From NCBI GenBank assembly GCA_008933995.1, contig WARS01000034.1, forward strand, positions 2,768,707 to 2,832,706: a DNA stretch of 64,000 nt. The letters are read 5' to 3'. The position numbers and the translations under genes are program-made. The DNA comes from Datnioides undecimradiatus. Lineage: Eukaryota > Chordata > Actinopteri > Lobotiformes > Datnioididae. The notes beneath the pieces are model-generated. The model was not told the DNA's origin. It saw only the letters and a program-made list of their open reading frames with translations, and made no database searches. Below, piece by piece: positions 22,480 to 33,579 of the stretch (its first letter is position 1; each line of letters opens with the position of its first letter).

Positions 22480-23170
22480 AATATGAGTGTTCATTCCTGC
22501 ATCATTTCCCATGAAATTACTAGGTCTCTGGAATATCCACTGTGACTGGTTATCTTCCCTTGCCACTGAAATAAGACCAGCATGTACCATATCTGCCAAA
22601 AGGTGCTGTTCAGAAAGCTGCTATTTACTAAGGAAGTGTGCTGAAGCAAGAGCTAAGAACTGCTTGTCCCTTTGGGTATTACCAGGTTCATATTTAGATA
22701 TGATATTTAGAATGATTTTCCTTGTTGTTCCCATTACGGTGTTCCAGCAGCAGTGACTGTGAAACTTTAAACCTGCGCGCACACATCAGCTGTGCTGGGC
22801 CCTTGGATACGTACAACTTATATTTGCCTCTAATTACAATCAACGTCTGCTGGAATGAAATTGGCTTTTATTCAAACATCAGTTATGCGTTTTACATGTG
22901 ATATACTGTATCTAATATGACTGATGATTAGCCTGTTAAGAATTGAACACATGCCTTAAGATATATCCATATTTGACAGGTCTGCAATGTAATATTTACA
23001 AATGATAGAGTTGTGCATGCTTTATTTAGCACTGTGGAAGGACGGTATTGTAGATTTATGTCCAACCAGCTTTCTATCATGCAGGAATATTACAGGCTAG
23101 TGATTAATTTTGACTCTTTAATGAATACATTCTATTATTCAGTGACCATAACCTACCTTATTCCTGTTTC
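22480..23170. promoter_or_regulatory. Candidate conserved non-coding block
   Basis: Includes CTCTAATTACAATC (22821-22840 region), TGATGATTAGCC, GTGATTAATTTTGAC and TTTAATGAATAC. There are no simple repeats over about 700 bases. An 89-codon frame (22487-22756) shows no domain. Confidence 0.38.
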
Positions 23171-23316
23171 AGTTGCCTGACTTACACCATAGCCACTATG
23201 AAACTGTATTGGAAAAACATTCCATTAACGTGACAATCATTAAACATAACCTGGGATTTGTATATACCTACAGTCTCAATAGAATAGAAAAGGAGGAAAG
23301 GAGAAAAACTCTACAT

Positions 23317-23700
23317 CCATGCTAGTGGCTCTGTAAAAGTGTTGTTAGTTATACTTTTAGCTAAATGCTAGCTTCAATATGCTCACGAGCTCCCAGCGAC
23401 AAAGCAAACATAGTGGTCTGTAACAGGTATGTGAATGTTCACAACCCCAGAGGAAAGTACAGCTGAGGGAGATGGTTTTGTAGCATTTGGTCAGAAACAA
23501 CAAACTTTGACAAGATGATGACGCTAGATGAAAGGTCAGTGGATCTCTAAAGTTGTTACAGAGAGGAACATGAATGTCTGAGCCTATTTTCATGGCAATT
23601 CATGTGATAGTTGTCAAGACGTTTCACCTGAGCCACAAATGTCAAGCTTGTAGTGGTACTTAAGGAAAAGTCGAGAGATCGGCAAGGTCATGAAAGTCAC
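23317..23700 (+). mobile_element. Dispersed teleost repeat, 'gctaaatgctagc' family, longest copy
   Basis: The ordered words 'catgctagtggctctgta', 'agctaaatgctagc', 'acaggtatgtgaatgttcac', 'cagctgaggg', 'catttggtcagaaac', 'gatgatgacgctagatgaaa', 'gaacatgaatgtctga', 'tttcatggcaattcatgtg' and 'gttgtcaagacgtttcac' match a common fish repeat as I remember it. Within the window, 23531-23560 aligns with 49589-49620, so at least two copies are supported internally. No coding potential. Superfamily not assigned. Confidence 0.72.
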
Positions 23701-24230
23701 TTTCCCATCTTCTCCAATCCAGCCAGAAAACACTATTTCACTCAGAAGTGAAAACTCTGACATGCAGGTTTTTACAATCATGCCGATTCATTCAATAGAT
23801 CGGATGTCTCAGTCAGTACTAAAGTGATGAAACAGCGGCACACCTTAACTTAACTTCAACTGTCATACCAGTCAACTCTGTCCCTTCGCTTTTTAACGGG
23901 TTAACTGAAAAATAAAAGATGAACAGTTCAGTAAGTATGATGCCACTAATTATGTAACAAATATTAACAACAAAGAAAATACAGTGCCTTTCAGCATCCA
24001 TTCAGTTATGTGGGAATGCAGCCTGTTTTTACGTAAATGTTCCATTAAACTCGACGTTATGTTAAGTATGTGGGAGTTCAGCCGTGTGCAAGGTTAACTG
24101 TTGAAGGAATGCGTCGCTCTTCTCCCACGGTGAATTCTATAGGGTGATGTTACGTTTGTGTTGCCCTGGCAACAGAGAGCATTTATACTCTGCTAATGGT
24201 CTGGATTGGTTTCATTCTCTCAAAAGAAGG
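23700..24230. other. Unique non-coding block
   Basis: A loose direct repeat is visible: 'gttatgtgggaatgcagcc' near 24005 and 'agtatgtgggagttcagcc' near 24064. No gene or transposon recognised. Confidence 0.4.
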
Positions 24231-24460
24231 TCTATTCAGATTAAAACAATCACCCCCGCCACCTTTTAATTTTAAATTTAATTGTACCTTCTCAGCCCTG
24301 CTTGTTCCATGTCTGCACGTGCTGCATTCTTGGTGCTTTTTTCAGACCTGTAATGACACTGGAGTGAATTAATTCTCCTTCAGTGTTTGTTCTGGCCTGC
24401 TAGCAGCACCACATGGCCATATGCTAGCAGAATAACTTGGGGAACAATGCTGTGCAATTT
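24230..24460. promoter_or_regulatory. Candidate conserved non-coding element
   Basis: Has TTTTAATTTTAAATTTAATTG and GTGAATTAATTCTCC with complex flanks and an imperfect pair of 'tgctagcag' words at 24399-24407 and 24422-24430. Inferred from texture. Confidence 0.3.
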
Positions 24461-25700
24461 TCTGCACTGAGCCAGCAGAGATCAATCGATGCAAAAAAAA
24501 AAAAGCAGTTCAATTCATTTCAAAACAGTTATTTCCATACTTTTGTATCCTTCCTGATTCTCAATGCTACTTTTCTCCCACTCCCTGGCCCTTTTTTTTC
24601 CTGTTGTGCTTCTTTTTCAGTGTTTTTCCCCCCGCCGGAACGACAGTGCAGCAGATTACCAAACACAGATTGCATTGATTGCTGGGACTAATTGAAAGGA
24701 AAGCATCCCTGGTGCGGAGTGCATCTGCTTGCCTGTGCAGAAATGGGCATCTGTGCCCTACCTCACCTCATCACGCAAAGGAGCCAAGAAACCTCTCTGC
24801 CGTCGACCACTTAACTCAGCGCTCAATCACACTTTGGGAAGACTCCTTTCAGATGAGGCGACAGAGCAGACAGACGATGTTAGAAAAAAAAAAAAAAAAA
24901 AACACCAACCCCCTGCACCCTCCCTCGCTGCTCGACGCGAGAGACCACGAGGGAAATCATCCACGAAGACGGATGGAAATTCAGCAGAGCAATTGATGCA
25001 CTCCTCCGTTTGGCTGGGACAAGATCTGAGGGACTATGAAACACTTGTCGAGGAGGAAACGGAAAGAGAGTGGGGCCTCCGCCGTTGCTGCCTCCACCAC
25101 TTTGCACAATTGCTTGCTGGGCTGAGTTCTGCACTGATTGAGCAGAAGCGTTTAGCATATTGGGCATTTTGCAGACATCCATTACAGACCTCTTGATTTT
25201 TAGACAATGGCACGTTTGATTGAACATCTGGGTTGGATATTGTCTCAGCGTTCTCAAATAGCAAACAGAATATCGCAAAGTGCCACTTCCTGAATTCATA
25301 ACACTCGCAGGGACAAAAGAAGGCCACGCAAGCCTCTTTTTGGTCTGATTGAGCAATTTTCCACAGCACTGTTGAATCATCTGTGTCTAATGGGGTTAAG
25401 GATTTTCTGCCCGTCCCTTATTCTCCAGCAGGCACAGCTGCAAAATGTTCTAAGAGCCAGTGATCAGATAATCTTTGGCTTGACATGTTTTGAGTCATCC
25501 ACAGTTTAAAGAAAGGCAATGGGGTGAAGACTTTCTCAGCCTTACAAGGGCATTATGTTTGGTCCGTACTGTTACTACTGAACCATTTGTTAAGCCCCTG
25601 CAGGGATCCGTGTGGCTTTATTTTCATGCCCAGCACCATCTTAAGGAAGGAACAATTGGGCATGGGATTTACGCTGTGCAATGTCATGATTTTTAATACT
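24460..25700. other. Unique block with A19 run, no supported gene
   Basis: Contains an A19 run (24884-24902). A pyrimidine tract ending TTTTTCAG at 24611-24620 looks like a splice acceptor. Long frames on both strands (155 codons plus at 24729-25196; 166 minus at 24880-25380) depend on the A-run and overlap each other. The stretch 24640-25380 has transcribed-UTR-like or enhancer-like texture. No donor site or known protein supports an exon. Confidence 0.4.
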
Positions 25701-25719
25701 TAAGATAATAGTGTTGCTG

Positions 25720-25930
25720 CTTCTCTTGCTGTTTTAAGATGTCCTGCCTGAGTATTGCTGCTGCTAAGGACAGTCGTGCTCGGTGGCTCATGAACTTCTG
25801 TGCTCATTTGCATGCAAATCCCATAATATGCAAAACTGCTGAATAAATGAATTACAGGCATTCAAACGTACACCGCCGAGGAATCTGACGGGATCCAAAC
25901 GGATGCCCGAGGTTTATTAGTCATATGTCT
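25720..25930. promoter_or_regulatory. Candidate enhancer with octamer palindrome
   Basis: Centred on ATTTGCATGCAAAT (25806-25819), a perfect 14-base palindrome made of two overlapping POU octamers. A third octamer-like ATGCAAA follows at 25828-25834, then AATGAATTACAGGC. A cluster of this kind suggests binding of POU-class dimers. Function inferred. Confidence 0.45.
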
Positions 25931-27149
25931 TTTTTATGGCTTCTGACAGATGGTTTAGGTGTTAAGGTGTGAGTATAGAGGTTTTGGAAAGGTGATGGCG
26001 TATTTCTTTAGACAACTTAAAGCCGACTTTGACATGTTAGCTAACACAGTGTAGCCACAATCTGCAAAATGTCGCTGTGAGAACGTCAGCATGTTGTCAT
26101 TGTCAGGAAAGTGTAATCACAAATCCTCTATTTGTGTTTCCTATTGTTTTCAATTTATATTTCTTTTATGAGTTTACCTGCTCAAAATAAGGACAAAAAC
26201 ATAATATTTTAGACTCAAAGATGAAAATTAAACATAATTTGGGTGTGAACTCACTGAATCTGAGTTGAAGCTGCATGACTGTTGATGATACAGTCGAAAA
26301 TGAATTGTGATACATGGGGGGAGGCCAGATAAAGCTGGTTAAAAGAGAAAGGATGGGCTCTCTGCAATTTGAGACGCACTTCTAAGCTGCTTTCTGACTT
26401 CGTGCCATCATGTCCTGTCAATTAGCCTTCAAAGTGCCAGATTTCCACATGGGGATCGGGAGGAAATCATGAGGAAAGATAACACCTGAACCATCACTCA
26501 AGCTTCATCCTGGACTTTCCAAATCTAGTAAAATCTGATGAAAGTTACTGAGGATGAACCACAATGAATGTCGTGAAAAACCTGGATTAATATCGATACT
26601 GATTAATCAGTCTAAATCTGGCGACTCTGTCACCAAACGAGCTTCTTGTATTGACTTGCATCCCTACTGCAAAGGCGATTTACACAAGTCCAGGCACCAA
26701 CCTGTTTCAGGCAAACTGACCTTCATCATTTGCACTTTTTCTGGCTGTCCCAGCAAAGAACGAAGAACGGCAGCAAGTTGAGGGTGGCTCGGCAAGATTT
26801 AATGATACCAGGGGAAAGGTGACAATTGGTGGGAAGGTGTCTCCAGCCCGGACAGCTATGGACCCCTTGAGACAGTCTAGATGAGTCAATCCTTCATTTC
26901 TACAGCCAGGAGAAAGGAGAGGATAATTGCTCTGTTCTCATGCCTGCTTCAAATTGCTTTGAGAGATGGAGGACAGTCATAAAGCCAGCAGTAACTAACC
27001 ACCTTGGCTCTGACGAAAGCCTGGAGTAAGACACAGAACATGTTGTTTTTCTGTTGTTTATTCTGTACTAACCGCTAACTGACTCCATTATGATGTGCTA
27101 TGTCTGCAGTTCGTACAGCGTGATTACTGAGCTGCGGTGTTTTTTTCAG
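25930..27149. other. Non-coding block, no gene seen
   Basis: Unique sequence. A 'gaacgtcagcatgttgtcattgtc' string near 26083-26106 recalls part of the 'gctaa' repeat family but is too short to call. Frames at 26554-26889 overlap and lack protein character. Confidence 0.42.
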
Positions 27150-27177
27150 CTTCCAAAAGAAAGGTGGAATTTTACAG
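27150..27177 (+). other. Speculative 28-nt microexon
   Basis: A T-run ending TTTTTTCAG (to 27149) is followed by 28 bases and then the strong donor-like CAG/GTACGT (27178-27183). Length is not a multiple of three. Both splice signals match vertebrate consensus, but such pairs also occur by chance in 64 kb. No neighbouring exon is identifiable. Confidence 0.15.
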
Positions 27178-27189
27178 GTACGTCTTTGT

Positions 27190-29330
27190 GAGCAGAGGTT
27201 GAAAAAGGTTATTTTGACACGCCGAATACAGAGTTGTACTCTGAAAACACGAGAGCCGCGTTTCTCAATTGGTCACTTCACACCTCACATCTGCATCAAT
27301 AATTGTGTGTTTTTTAGAATCACATGGCAGTAGCTCCATGGATTTTCTAGTGTTTGAAAAAAAGCTTTTTCCGCCCAAAGCGAGGCTTGTTTGTGATCAC
27401 ATAGGACGCAATGCGAAACAGCGGAGCCATGTTGCCTATTACATACCCAGTCTAATGTCATCTCATGTACCCTGTAACATGATTACTGTTTGACCTGAGG
27501 TTTGTAGGAGCAAAGAAGAAAAATGCACTGTTTTCAGGGAGTGCAAGGTAAAATGCAAAACAACAAAACAGAGGATCTGTGCTGCACTATACCAGCTGTG
27601 CAGGTCTTAACAGATTCCTCTCAATCTGTGAATGTGACGGAAACAAGGAAGCAACAATATAACGGCATCTGCATATCATAATGAAGAGGAATATGCAACC
27701 ACATCTGCTTGCAGTATGCTGAACGAGCAAGCAAAAATAACTAAATATTGCGAGCAAATGGTACCATGCATGCATTACCACCGTCATGCCTGAGTGTGCA
27801 GGGAAATCTCCTTTTTTTGGAGGATCTAAGATCACTGGGAAGCTTGAAACACACGCGCGCAGACATACAGAATGCTCACTATCCTTCAGCAGCTGCCACT
27901 AACATACCCCTGAGCAAAGGAAGCTAGTTGCTGTTGCTCAGTGTACTGTGTCTGGAGCTGGTTTAGTGTGAAGAAGGATGGTGCAGAAGAAGAGCGCACA
28001 AGCTCAGCAAAGAAACCCAAAACAAAACCTAAAAAGGTCAAATAAAGGCGGTCTCATTAGCATGTTTTTTGTTTTTTGTTTTTTTCCCCCCGCAAAGCAT
28101 AGCCAAACAGAATGTGACAGATCTGGTTTAAAAACATGCACTGTAACGTTAAAGTGAAGTGACATAAGTAAAAGAAATGACAGCATTGAACTGTGTTAAA
28201 GAATCAGTAGTTTTTGTCCTGGGACACCTCCGCACTGGACAGACATAAAATATACATGAGCAGTCTATTTTTGGGTGTGGGACTCTAAATAACCTCTAGC
28301 TCTGAGCTGTTGAGCTCTCCGATATGTTATGGGAGGGAATATGAATTGAATTACTTCCAACTGATATAAATGTTGCAGTTAACAGACAGATGGGTGGTGC
28401 GATTTAGGTCCGGCAGATTGTACACATGCATTATATCTTTATGTCAGAGTGGATGGGTGAAATGACATCTGATGCATATTTTTACATTTATGAAACATGC
28501 TGTCAGGAATACAGGCAAGGCTTTAAAATAAAGTTTGACCCCTTGCACTCGTGAATGCTGTATTTAATAAATGCTGGTTTTTTTTTTAAACTCAGTCAGA
28601 ACAGGAAATGTAAAAGCTAGGTCTCGGTCAAAATTCAAGGCATGGGCTGGCAAACAATTCTTAAAAAAAATAAAATAAAAAAAATAGCACGGCAAAAAGG
28701 CAAAAATCAAAAAGAGAGAGACAACAACAGCAATGCAAAGCTAGGATGACACTATGGACGAGCTGGGGTGTGCAGGTGGGTGTGGAGGTCAGGTGAGGCA
28801 GGGCGGCTGCAGGACTGGGAGGGAACAGCAGGTTCTGACATGGCCTTAAAGGCACTGACATGTCAGCCAATGCTAATTTAGTCACATTTTGGGTCTAGTG
28901 TAAACACGCTGGCAATATTCAATATTTTTTATTTCCACCAACAATAAATCCATCCAACTAACACGTATTGTCTAAGTCTGATTTATGCTGCAGCTTTACG
29001 CTTTAAATATTCCAGTAAGCCAAGCACAAAACTTTTTCTTTTTTTTTTTTTTTGCAAGCTAACTCTCTTATCCATTAATAATGTATCCCATCCTGAAAAT
29101 GAAGCCCACAAGAGTTCCTCCGATGGTGTCTGTATGCTTTTTACAAAAGAGAGCTTTTTAAGCCCTGGGTTGAGAAGACAAACACACGTCTTCATGTGAA
29201 ATTTATTCCGATGACTGGGGCATTTCACTCGGTACACACTACAAAATGGATTCTCCTTGTTGTTGTTGTTGCACGCTTCACAGTCACGCTTTGAGTAAAA
29301 GTAATCAGCATCTTTAAAATCCTGGCTGCT
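27190..29330. other. Non-coding block, no gene seen
   Basis: Mostly unique. It contains A/T runs at 28568-28577, 28662-28685 and T15 at 29039-29053. The part 27230-27490 is repeat-free with CATCAATAATTGTG and could be constrained. No transposon or coding exon recognised; frames of 60-84 codons are scattered and lysine/phenylalanine-rich artefacts. Confidence 0.42.
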
Positions 29331-29339
29331 CTCCCTCCC

Positions 29340-29359
29340 AAATAAATAAATAAATAAAT
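29340..29359 (+). repeat. (AAAT)5 microsatellite
   Basis: Five tandem AAAT units, 42 bases before a very CpG-dense segment. Confidence 0.92.
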
Positions 29360-29401
29360 GAAATCTTCTCCACTTATCAAGTTCACTAAGTCACATGCTG
29401 A

Positions 29402-29489
29402 CGCGCTGCGAGGCTTTTTATCAACGCTGGCATCCAGATGAGGGCCCCCGAGGTCGTGCTCGGCTAGTCGCACGCAAACAATCGCGCGC
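29402..29489. promoter_or_regulatory. Micro CpG-dense cluster
   Basis: Twelve CpG dinucleotides fall within 88 bases, including CGCG and ATCGCGCGCC, while CpG is sparse in most of the window. Such density points to an unmethylated or recently acquired segment. It is far below normal CpG-island length and has no recognisable promoter elements. Confidence 0.5.
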
Positions 29490-29599
29490 CCTAAACTATA
29501 AAACGTACATATGCTCACAAATGATCAATCAAGCGCACACAGTCCTTAACAGACACACAAAAACGAACACACACACTTCTTGTCTCGTTGGAGGCGCCG

Positions 29600-29790
29600 T
29601 GGCACAGAGCCTTTAAGCGAGCGACAGCAGTAAGTGATGGATGCTGCGGTGTTGACAGGAGGAGTAATTATGCTTTGTCCCATGGTTCCCGGTATGGGGG
29701 CCACCCATCACTCTCCATTACGCCCCTGTGTTGTGGCAGCCTTCCACTTTGTTTAGCAAATGAAATGCTTTTCCACCTGAGTGCTCCTGA
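29600..29790. promoter_or_regulatory. Candidate conserved non-coding element
   Basis: Has GGAGTAATTATGC and CTCCATTACGCCCC homeodomain-like words in a complex GC-balanced block just downstream of the CpG cluster. Overlapping frames on both strands here are not supported as coding. Confidence 0.38.
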
Positions 29791-30300
29791 GAAATAAGGA
29801 GAGGTGTGGTGGGGGTGCATGTCGGGGGATATGGGAGGACAAAGGTGAGCACGGGCAGCGACAAAAAACAAAACACGCAGGAGTTTGCTGCAGCCAGTGT
29901 TTGTGTAGATTTACAGCTAAACCAAGTCTAAAATCATGTATTGTGGGAAGACAACACAAAATATCTGATGTATCTGTGTCTGATTGTCTTCGCCCGTGAC
30001 TGCGAGCGTCTTTCATCTGAGTGCCTTTTTTCTTTTTTTCTCCTCCACTTTCTACATGTTGCTTTTATTCCGGGAACATCAAACAAAAACAGAAAGAAAA
30101 CAATACAGTAATGGAACAATGGCATTGCTTCAACACACTTACCGTGTTAGAAACTCTGCCCGTGTGGAGAATGGAGATGGTGCTGATTTCTTTCAATTTC
30201 TGCCACACTGGAAATGAAAAGGCGGCAATTATTGACATATTGACTTTGAAATTAACAACACATGAACAATGAAAGAGTCACAATGGGAACGATTTGGCCA
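29790..30300. other. Non-coding block, no gene seen
   Basis: Unique sequence with a T-rich stretch at 30024-30041. Multiple short overlapping frames on both strands have no protein character. Confidence 0.42.
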
Positions 30301-30664
30301 GGAGATGGAAATATAAACACAGCCTGTGGAGGAAAATATACCATAAACTCTATGGGTTCTTTTTGAGGAATATATAATAAATAAAGTTTTTGTTTGCTGT
30401 TTGCATGTTTAGACCGGCGTGTTTTTCAGCTCCGGTTGGCTTAATACGATTTCCACCACCTGGATCCTGAAGGTATTACGAGCAATGATTGGCAGGAGTC
30501 ATTATTGATATCAATCATCATTTGCCTCAGCACATTAGGACCATGTGTATAATCAAGCCTCCGGCCAAGGTCAAAATTATGAAATCATTACGATCTTTTC
30601 CATCTAAATGACAAGACTAATCGCCGCGCCTCGCAAAACTATTACGCCGCGTGTGCCCTTATCT

Positions 30665-30690
30665 GTGTGCATGTGTGTGGGCATGCACAC
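30665..30690. other. Perfect 9-bp hairpin
   Basis: GTGTGCATG (30665-30673), loop TGTGTGGG, then CATGCACAC (30682-30690). It lies inside the enhancer-like cluster. It may be an inverted binding-site pair. Confidence 0.75.
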
Positions 30691-30903
30691 GGGCAAAGTT
30701 GCACTTGTACAGTGATTAATCCTTGCTGTTGGGGGTTAATAAGAGTAATTTGGCCGCGCGTAATGGCTCCAACTTCCCCAAGTTTAATGGCATTATGATT
30801 TTATTATGCAGCTTGTTTCTCTCAAGCTTGTTAGGGGATGAAGGAGCCGTGTAGGTCGAAGAGAACACCCAAGACCACGGGGCTATATTTAGCCAGAGGA
30901 GTC

Positions 30904-30920
30904 TTTTTTTTTTTTTTTTT
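30904..30920 (+). repeat. T17 mononucleotide run
   Basis: Seventeen consecutive T, separating the two halves of the enhancer-like cluster. Confidence 0.95.
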
Positions 30921-31330
30921 CTTTACCTCGGCGCTGTCATTGAGTGAGAAAAGTTTGCGATGTTCTTGATGCAAATAGCCTCATTTCCTCGCTCTCTGCT
31001 CCACTAACCGACTAAATCCACAAGATGCAGGAAAGCCTCGAGACCTAGTTAGAGTAGGTGAACGCCGGAATAAATTTCAATACGAATGCTTCCATTAAGG
31101 CCATTTTCGACAGGCTGAGCATAATATTATTTAGGAGCGTGGCCGTGAGATGATAAGGAAGGAAAAAAAGCACCGGGGCGTCCAAAATATAGAAAGCGAT
31201 TGGTATTTGGTCGAACTTAATGGGGTTTACTCTTCGGAAGAGGGGAGCTGAAGAGTCGTTTGACGAGATCATTTCCTGATTGTTGTTGGGCCGGTATTGG
31301 CTCGTCTGCCTCGTAACACGTACACCCCTG

Positions 31331-33540
31331 TCGACTAAATGCGTTTCTACTAACCATAAGCTGTGGCATGCACTTGAAACACAGCATTAAACGCAGTTGT
31401 CACTTAAACGCTCCTGATTCAAACAACACTCAGGCTCAAAACGTCGACAAAAAGCACAGATTAGGTCCGAGGCAGGCTGCGTGCAGGTGTGTATGGTTAA
31501 GTAATACTTATGTGGGTGTCTCCAAAGGTGTGTTTCCAGCTGTTCTGGCTAATTACACCACAACTACAGTTGAAGGTGGGTGGAGCTACGCTAGGAATTA
31601 CATAATACCACTGGACTGTGCGTACAAATAAGATGATTTGCAATCAGCCAAAATAAAGCAAGTGTAGGTGTAGGCAGAGGAGCAGGGACCAGTAAATAAA
31701 CAAGTAAATAAATGAAACTTAATGAAATCCAATCTATAGGAATTGAAAATTAAGCTTTTTAATATTTATTGTGTTTATTAAATTACATAGAAGAAAAACA
31801 GAAAAAGCGATTGCCACTTGGAGAAACTGTTGTTGTTTTCTATTATCGATGCTGAAGATGTCAAACTATTTGGAAAAGAAAGGCTGAGTGGCTGGTCTTC
31901 TCAGGAACAGTCATCTCCACTGTTTATTAAACCTGACTCAACATCGCAATTAAAGCATTTAGCAGCCGCCCATGTGTAAAGCAGCCTAAATGGCCAGGCA
32001 CCACACTGTTTACAGGTGTTCGCCTGCTACGCTGCTCTACTATGAAAGTAAATGAACATAAAAGCAATTAAGCATATATTTAGAAAATCCTGCTCTCTTA
32101 AAGGTACATCACATCGCCTGTGCTCTTTAATCAGTACATTAACTACATGTCTAGAAACAGATTTAATGTCCAGCTCAGCAAATCCAAAGCCTGTCCCTTC
32201 TCCACCGAGAGTCCAGTTGCATTAGTCAAGACGGGCCACTGGTTGTTATCCCTGACGATTAGTCCATTTTACGAGGCCTCTTTTCTCATTTAACACCAGT
32301 GCTTCTTACAGGAAGTATTTAACAGGAGAGTTCTCAATAAACCTTCAACTAGTTTTAGAGCATTTTATACTCATGGTTATTGCAGGTGCCCTTATGTTTT
32401 TTCTAAAAGCATTATAGTGGGGGAAAAAGCCTATTTAACAGCTGGGACCCAACATGGCAGATTAATCGGGCAGATAAAACGGCAACTGCAACCTCTTAGT
32501 CGCGACCAAAACACCTGTTGTGCCAATACAACTGCTAACAAATTGAACAGCCACTGCCAGCGAGGGAAGACAGACATATCAGTCACACGGTGTAAGCAGG
32601 AAGTGAAGCGTTTTCAGTTGACTCTTCCAAACGGTGGACAGCTCGGTGGTAACAGTATGTTTAAAGAGGACGCGTCCTCCATGTTCGGAGAGGTGGATCT
32701 GCTGAACACTTTCCTGTCTATGCTATTGATGGGCTGATCTTTGCTCTTTGTGCGCACACATCCAGCCATTGACCAGTCAAACCACCGGGTAAATATTTGT
32801 GTGTACCCCTCTGAACGGCGGCTTTCTCATCTCAAGTGAGAGACTGACAGTCAGTGCAGGGTGAGCAGAAGGTAGACATTCTGGACAGTACAAGAAAAAA
32901 AAACCGAAACAATAGAACAAACAGTAAAACCTTTCCTGTTTCCTCAGCTCTAGTTGTAGTCTCCAGGCTACTGTATGTGTATGTGTGTGTGAGTAAATGT
33001 CTATCTGTCAGATGCCGGTGTAAGGCAATCGTGACACCTGGGATTTCACTGCATGTCCTGTCGAAATCCACCAAGCCGCTGGCATTTTAACGGGCCTGTA
33101 AGCTACGTAGTAAAAAGAAAATGGGAAAAGGGGAAAAAAGAACATTTAATGTTACTGCAACACTTGTATAACAAACAAAAGCTTATAAACCTGTCAGAGT
33201 TGTCAACGCGTGGCGAGCCTGATCCGGAGGGTTCGTCTGATAAAGTAATAACGAAGCGTCTGAGGAACATTTCCAAACACAACACGACGAGCCCACCTGA
33301 ATATATAAATATATCCTATCATCACCATGGTAATTATAATAGAAGTTCAGGCTAGCAGAATACCTTGGATCATTTTAATACTAATGATGTTGACAGGGAA
33401 CCTCTGTCTGCAGCTCATATAGAAAACATTAGCTGCAATTTGTGCCAACATTATACAAAAGGCATCTGCATGGTGGACTGTCATTACACTAATAACAACT
33501 GGGAAGAATAATATTAACTTAAAAACCAATAAATTTATAA
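31331..33540. other. Non-coding block, no gene seen
   Basis: Unique AT-leaning sequence. The 106-codon plus-strand frame at 32417-32737 is the longest but shows no domain. A GTAAATAAATAAATG-like run lies near 31693-31715. No transposon recognised. Confidence 0.42.
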
Positions 33541-33544
33541 AAAT

Positions 33545-33572
33545 GCCATGCTAGCAGCTCTGTGAGGCTGCT
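33545..33572 (+). mobile_element. Short scrap of the 'gctaa' dispersed repeat
   Basis: The word 'catgctagcagctctgtgag' equals the left portion of the repeat family seen at 23317, where it reads 'catgctagtggctctgtaa'. Only this portion is preserved. Confidence 0.4.
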
Positions 33573-33579
33573 GGGAAGT

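Larger units (their letters stand above)
30300..31330. promoter_or_regulatory. Strongest candidate enhancer cluster (about 1 kb)
   Basis: A long, complex, nearly repeat-free stretch dense in developmental transcription-factor words. These include palindrome ATTGATATCAAT (30504-30515), AAGGTCAAAATTATG, TGATTAATCC (30713-30722), CGCGTAATGGC, MEF2 consensus CTATATTTAG (30883-30892), octamer ATGCAAAT (30969-30976) and TCCATTAAGGCC. Seven CpGs sit at 30622-30651. A T17 run (30904-30920) splits it in two. This texture is what deeply conserved teleost non-coding elements look like; conservation itself is unverified. Confidence 0.5.

Noticed and set aside
24729-25380. 155-codon plus-strand and 166-codon minus-strand frames
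   Set aside because: They overlap each other, depend on the A19 run for poly-Lys or poly-Phe, and resemble no protein family. The nearby acceptor-like TTTTTCAG at 24620 has no matching downstream donor.
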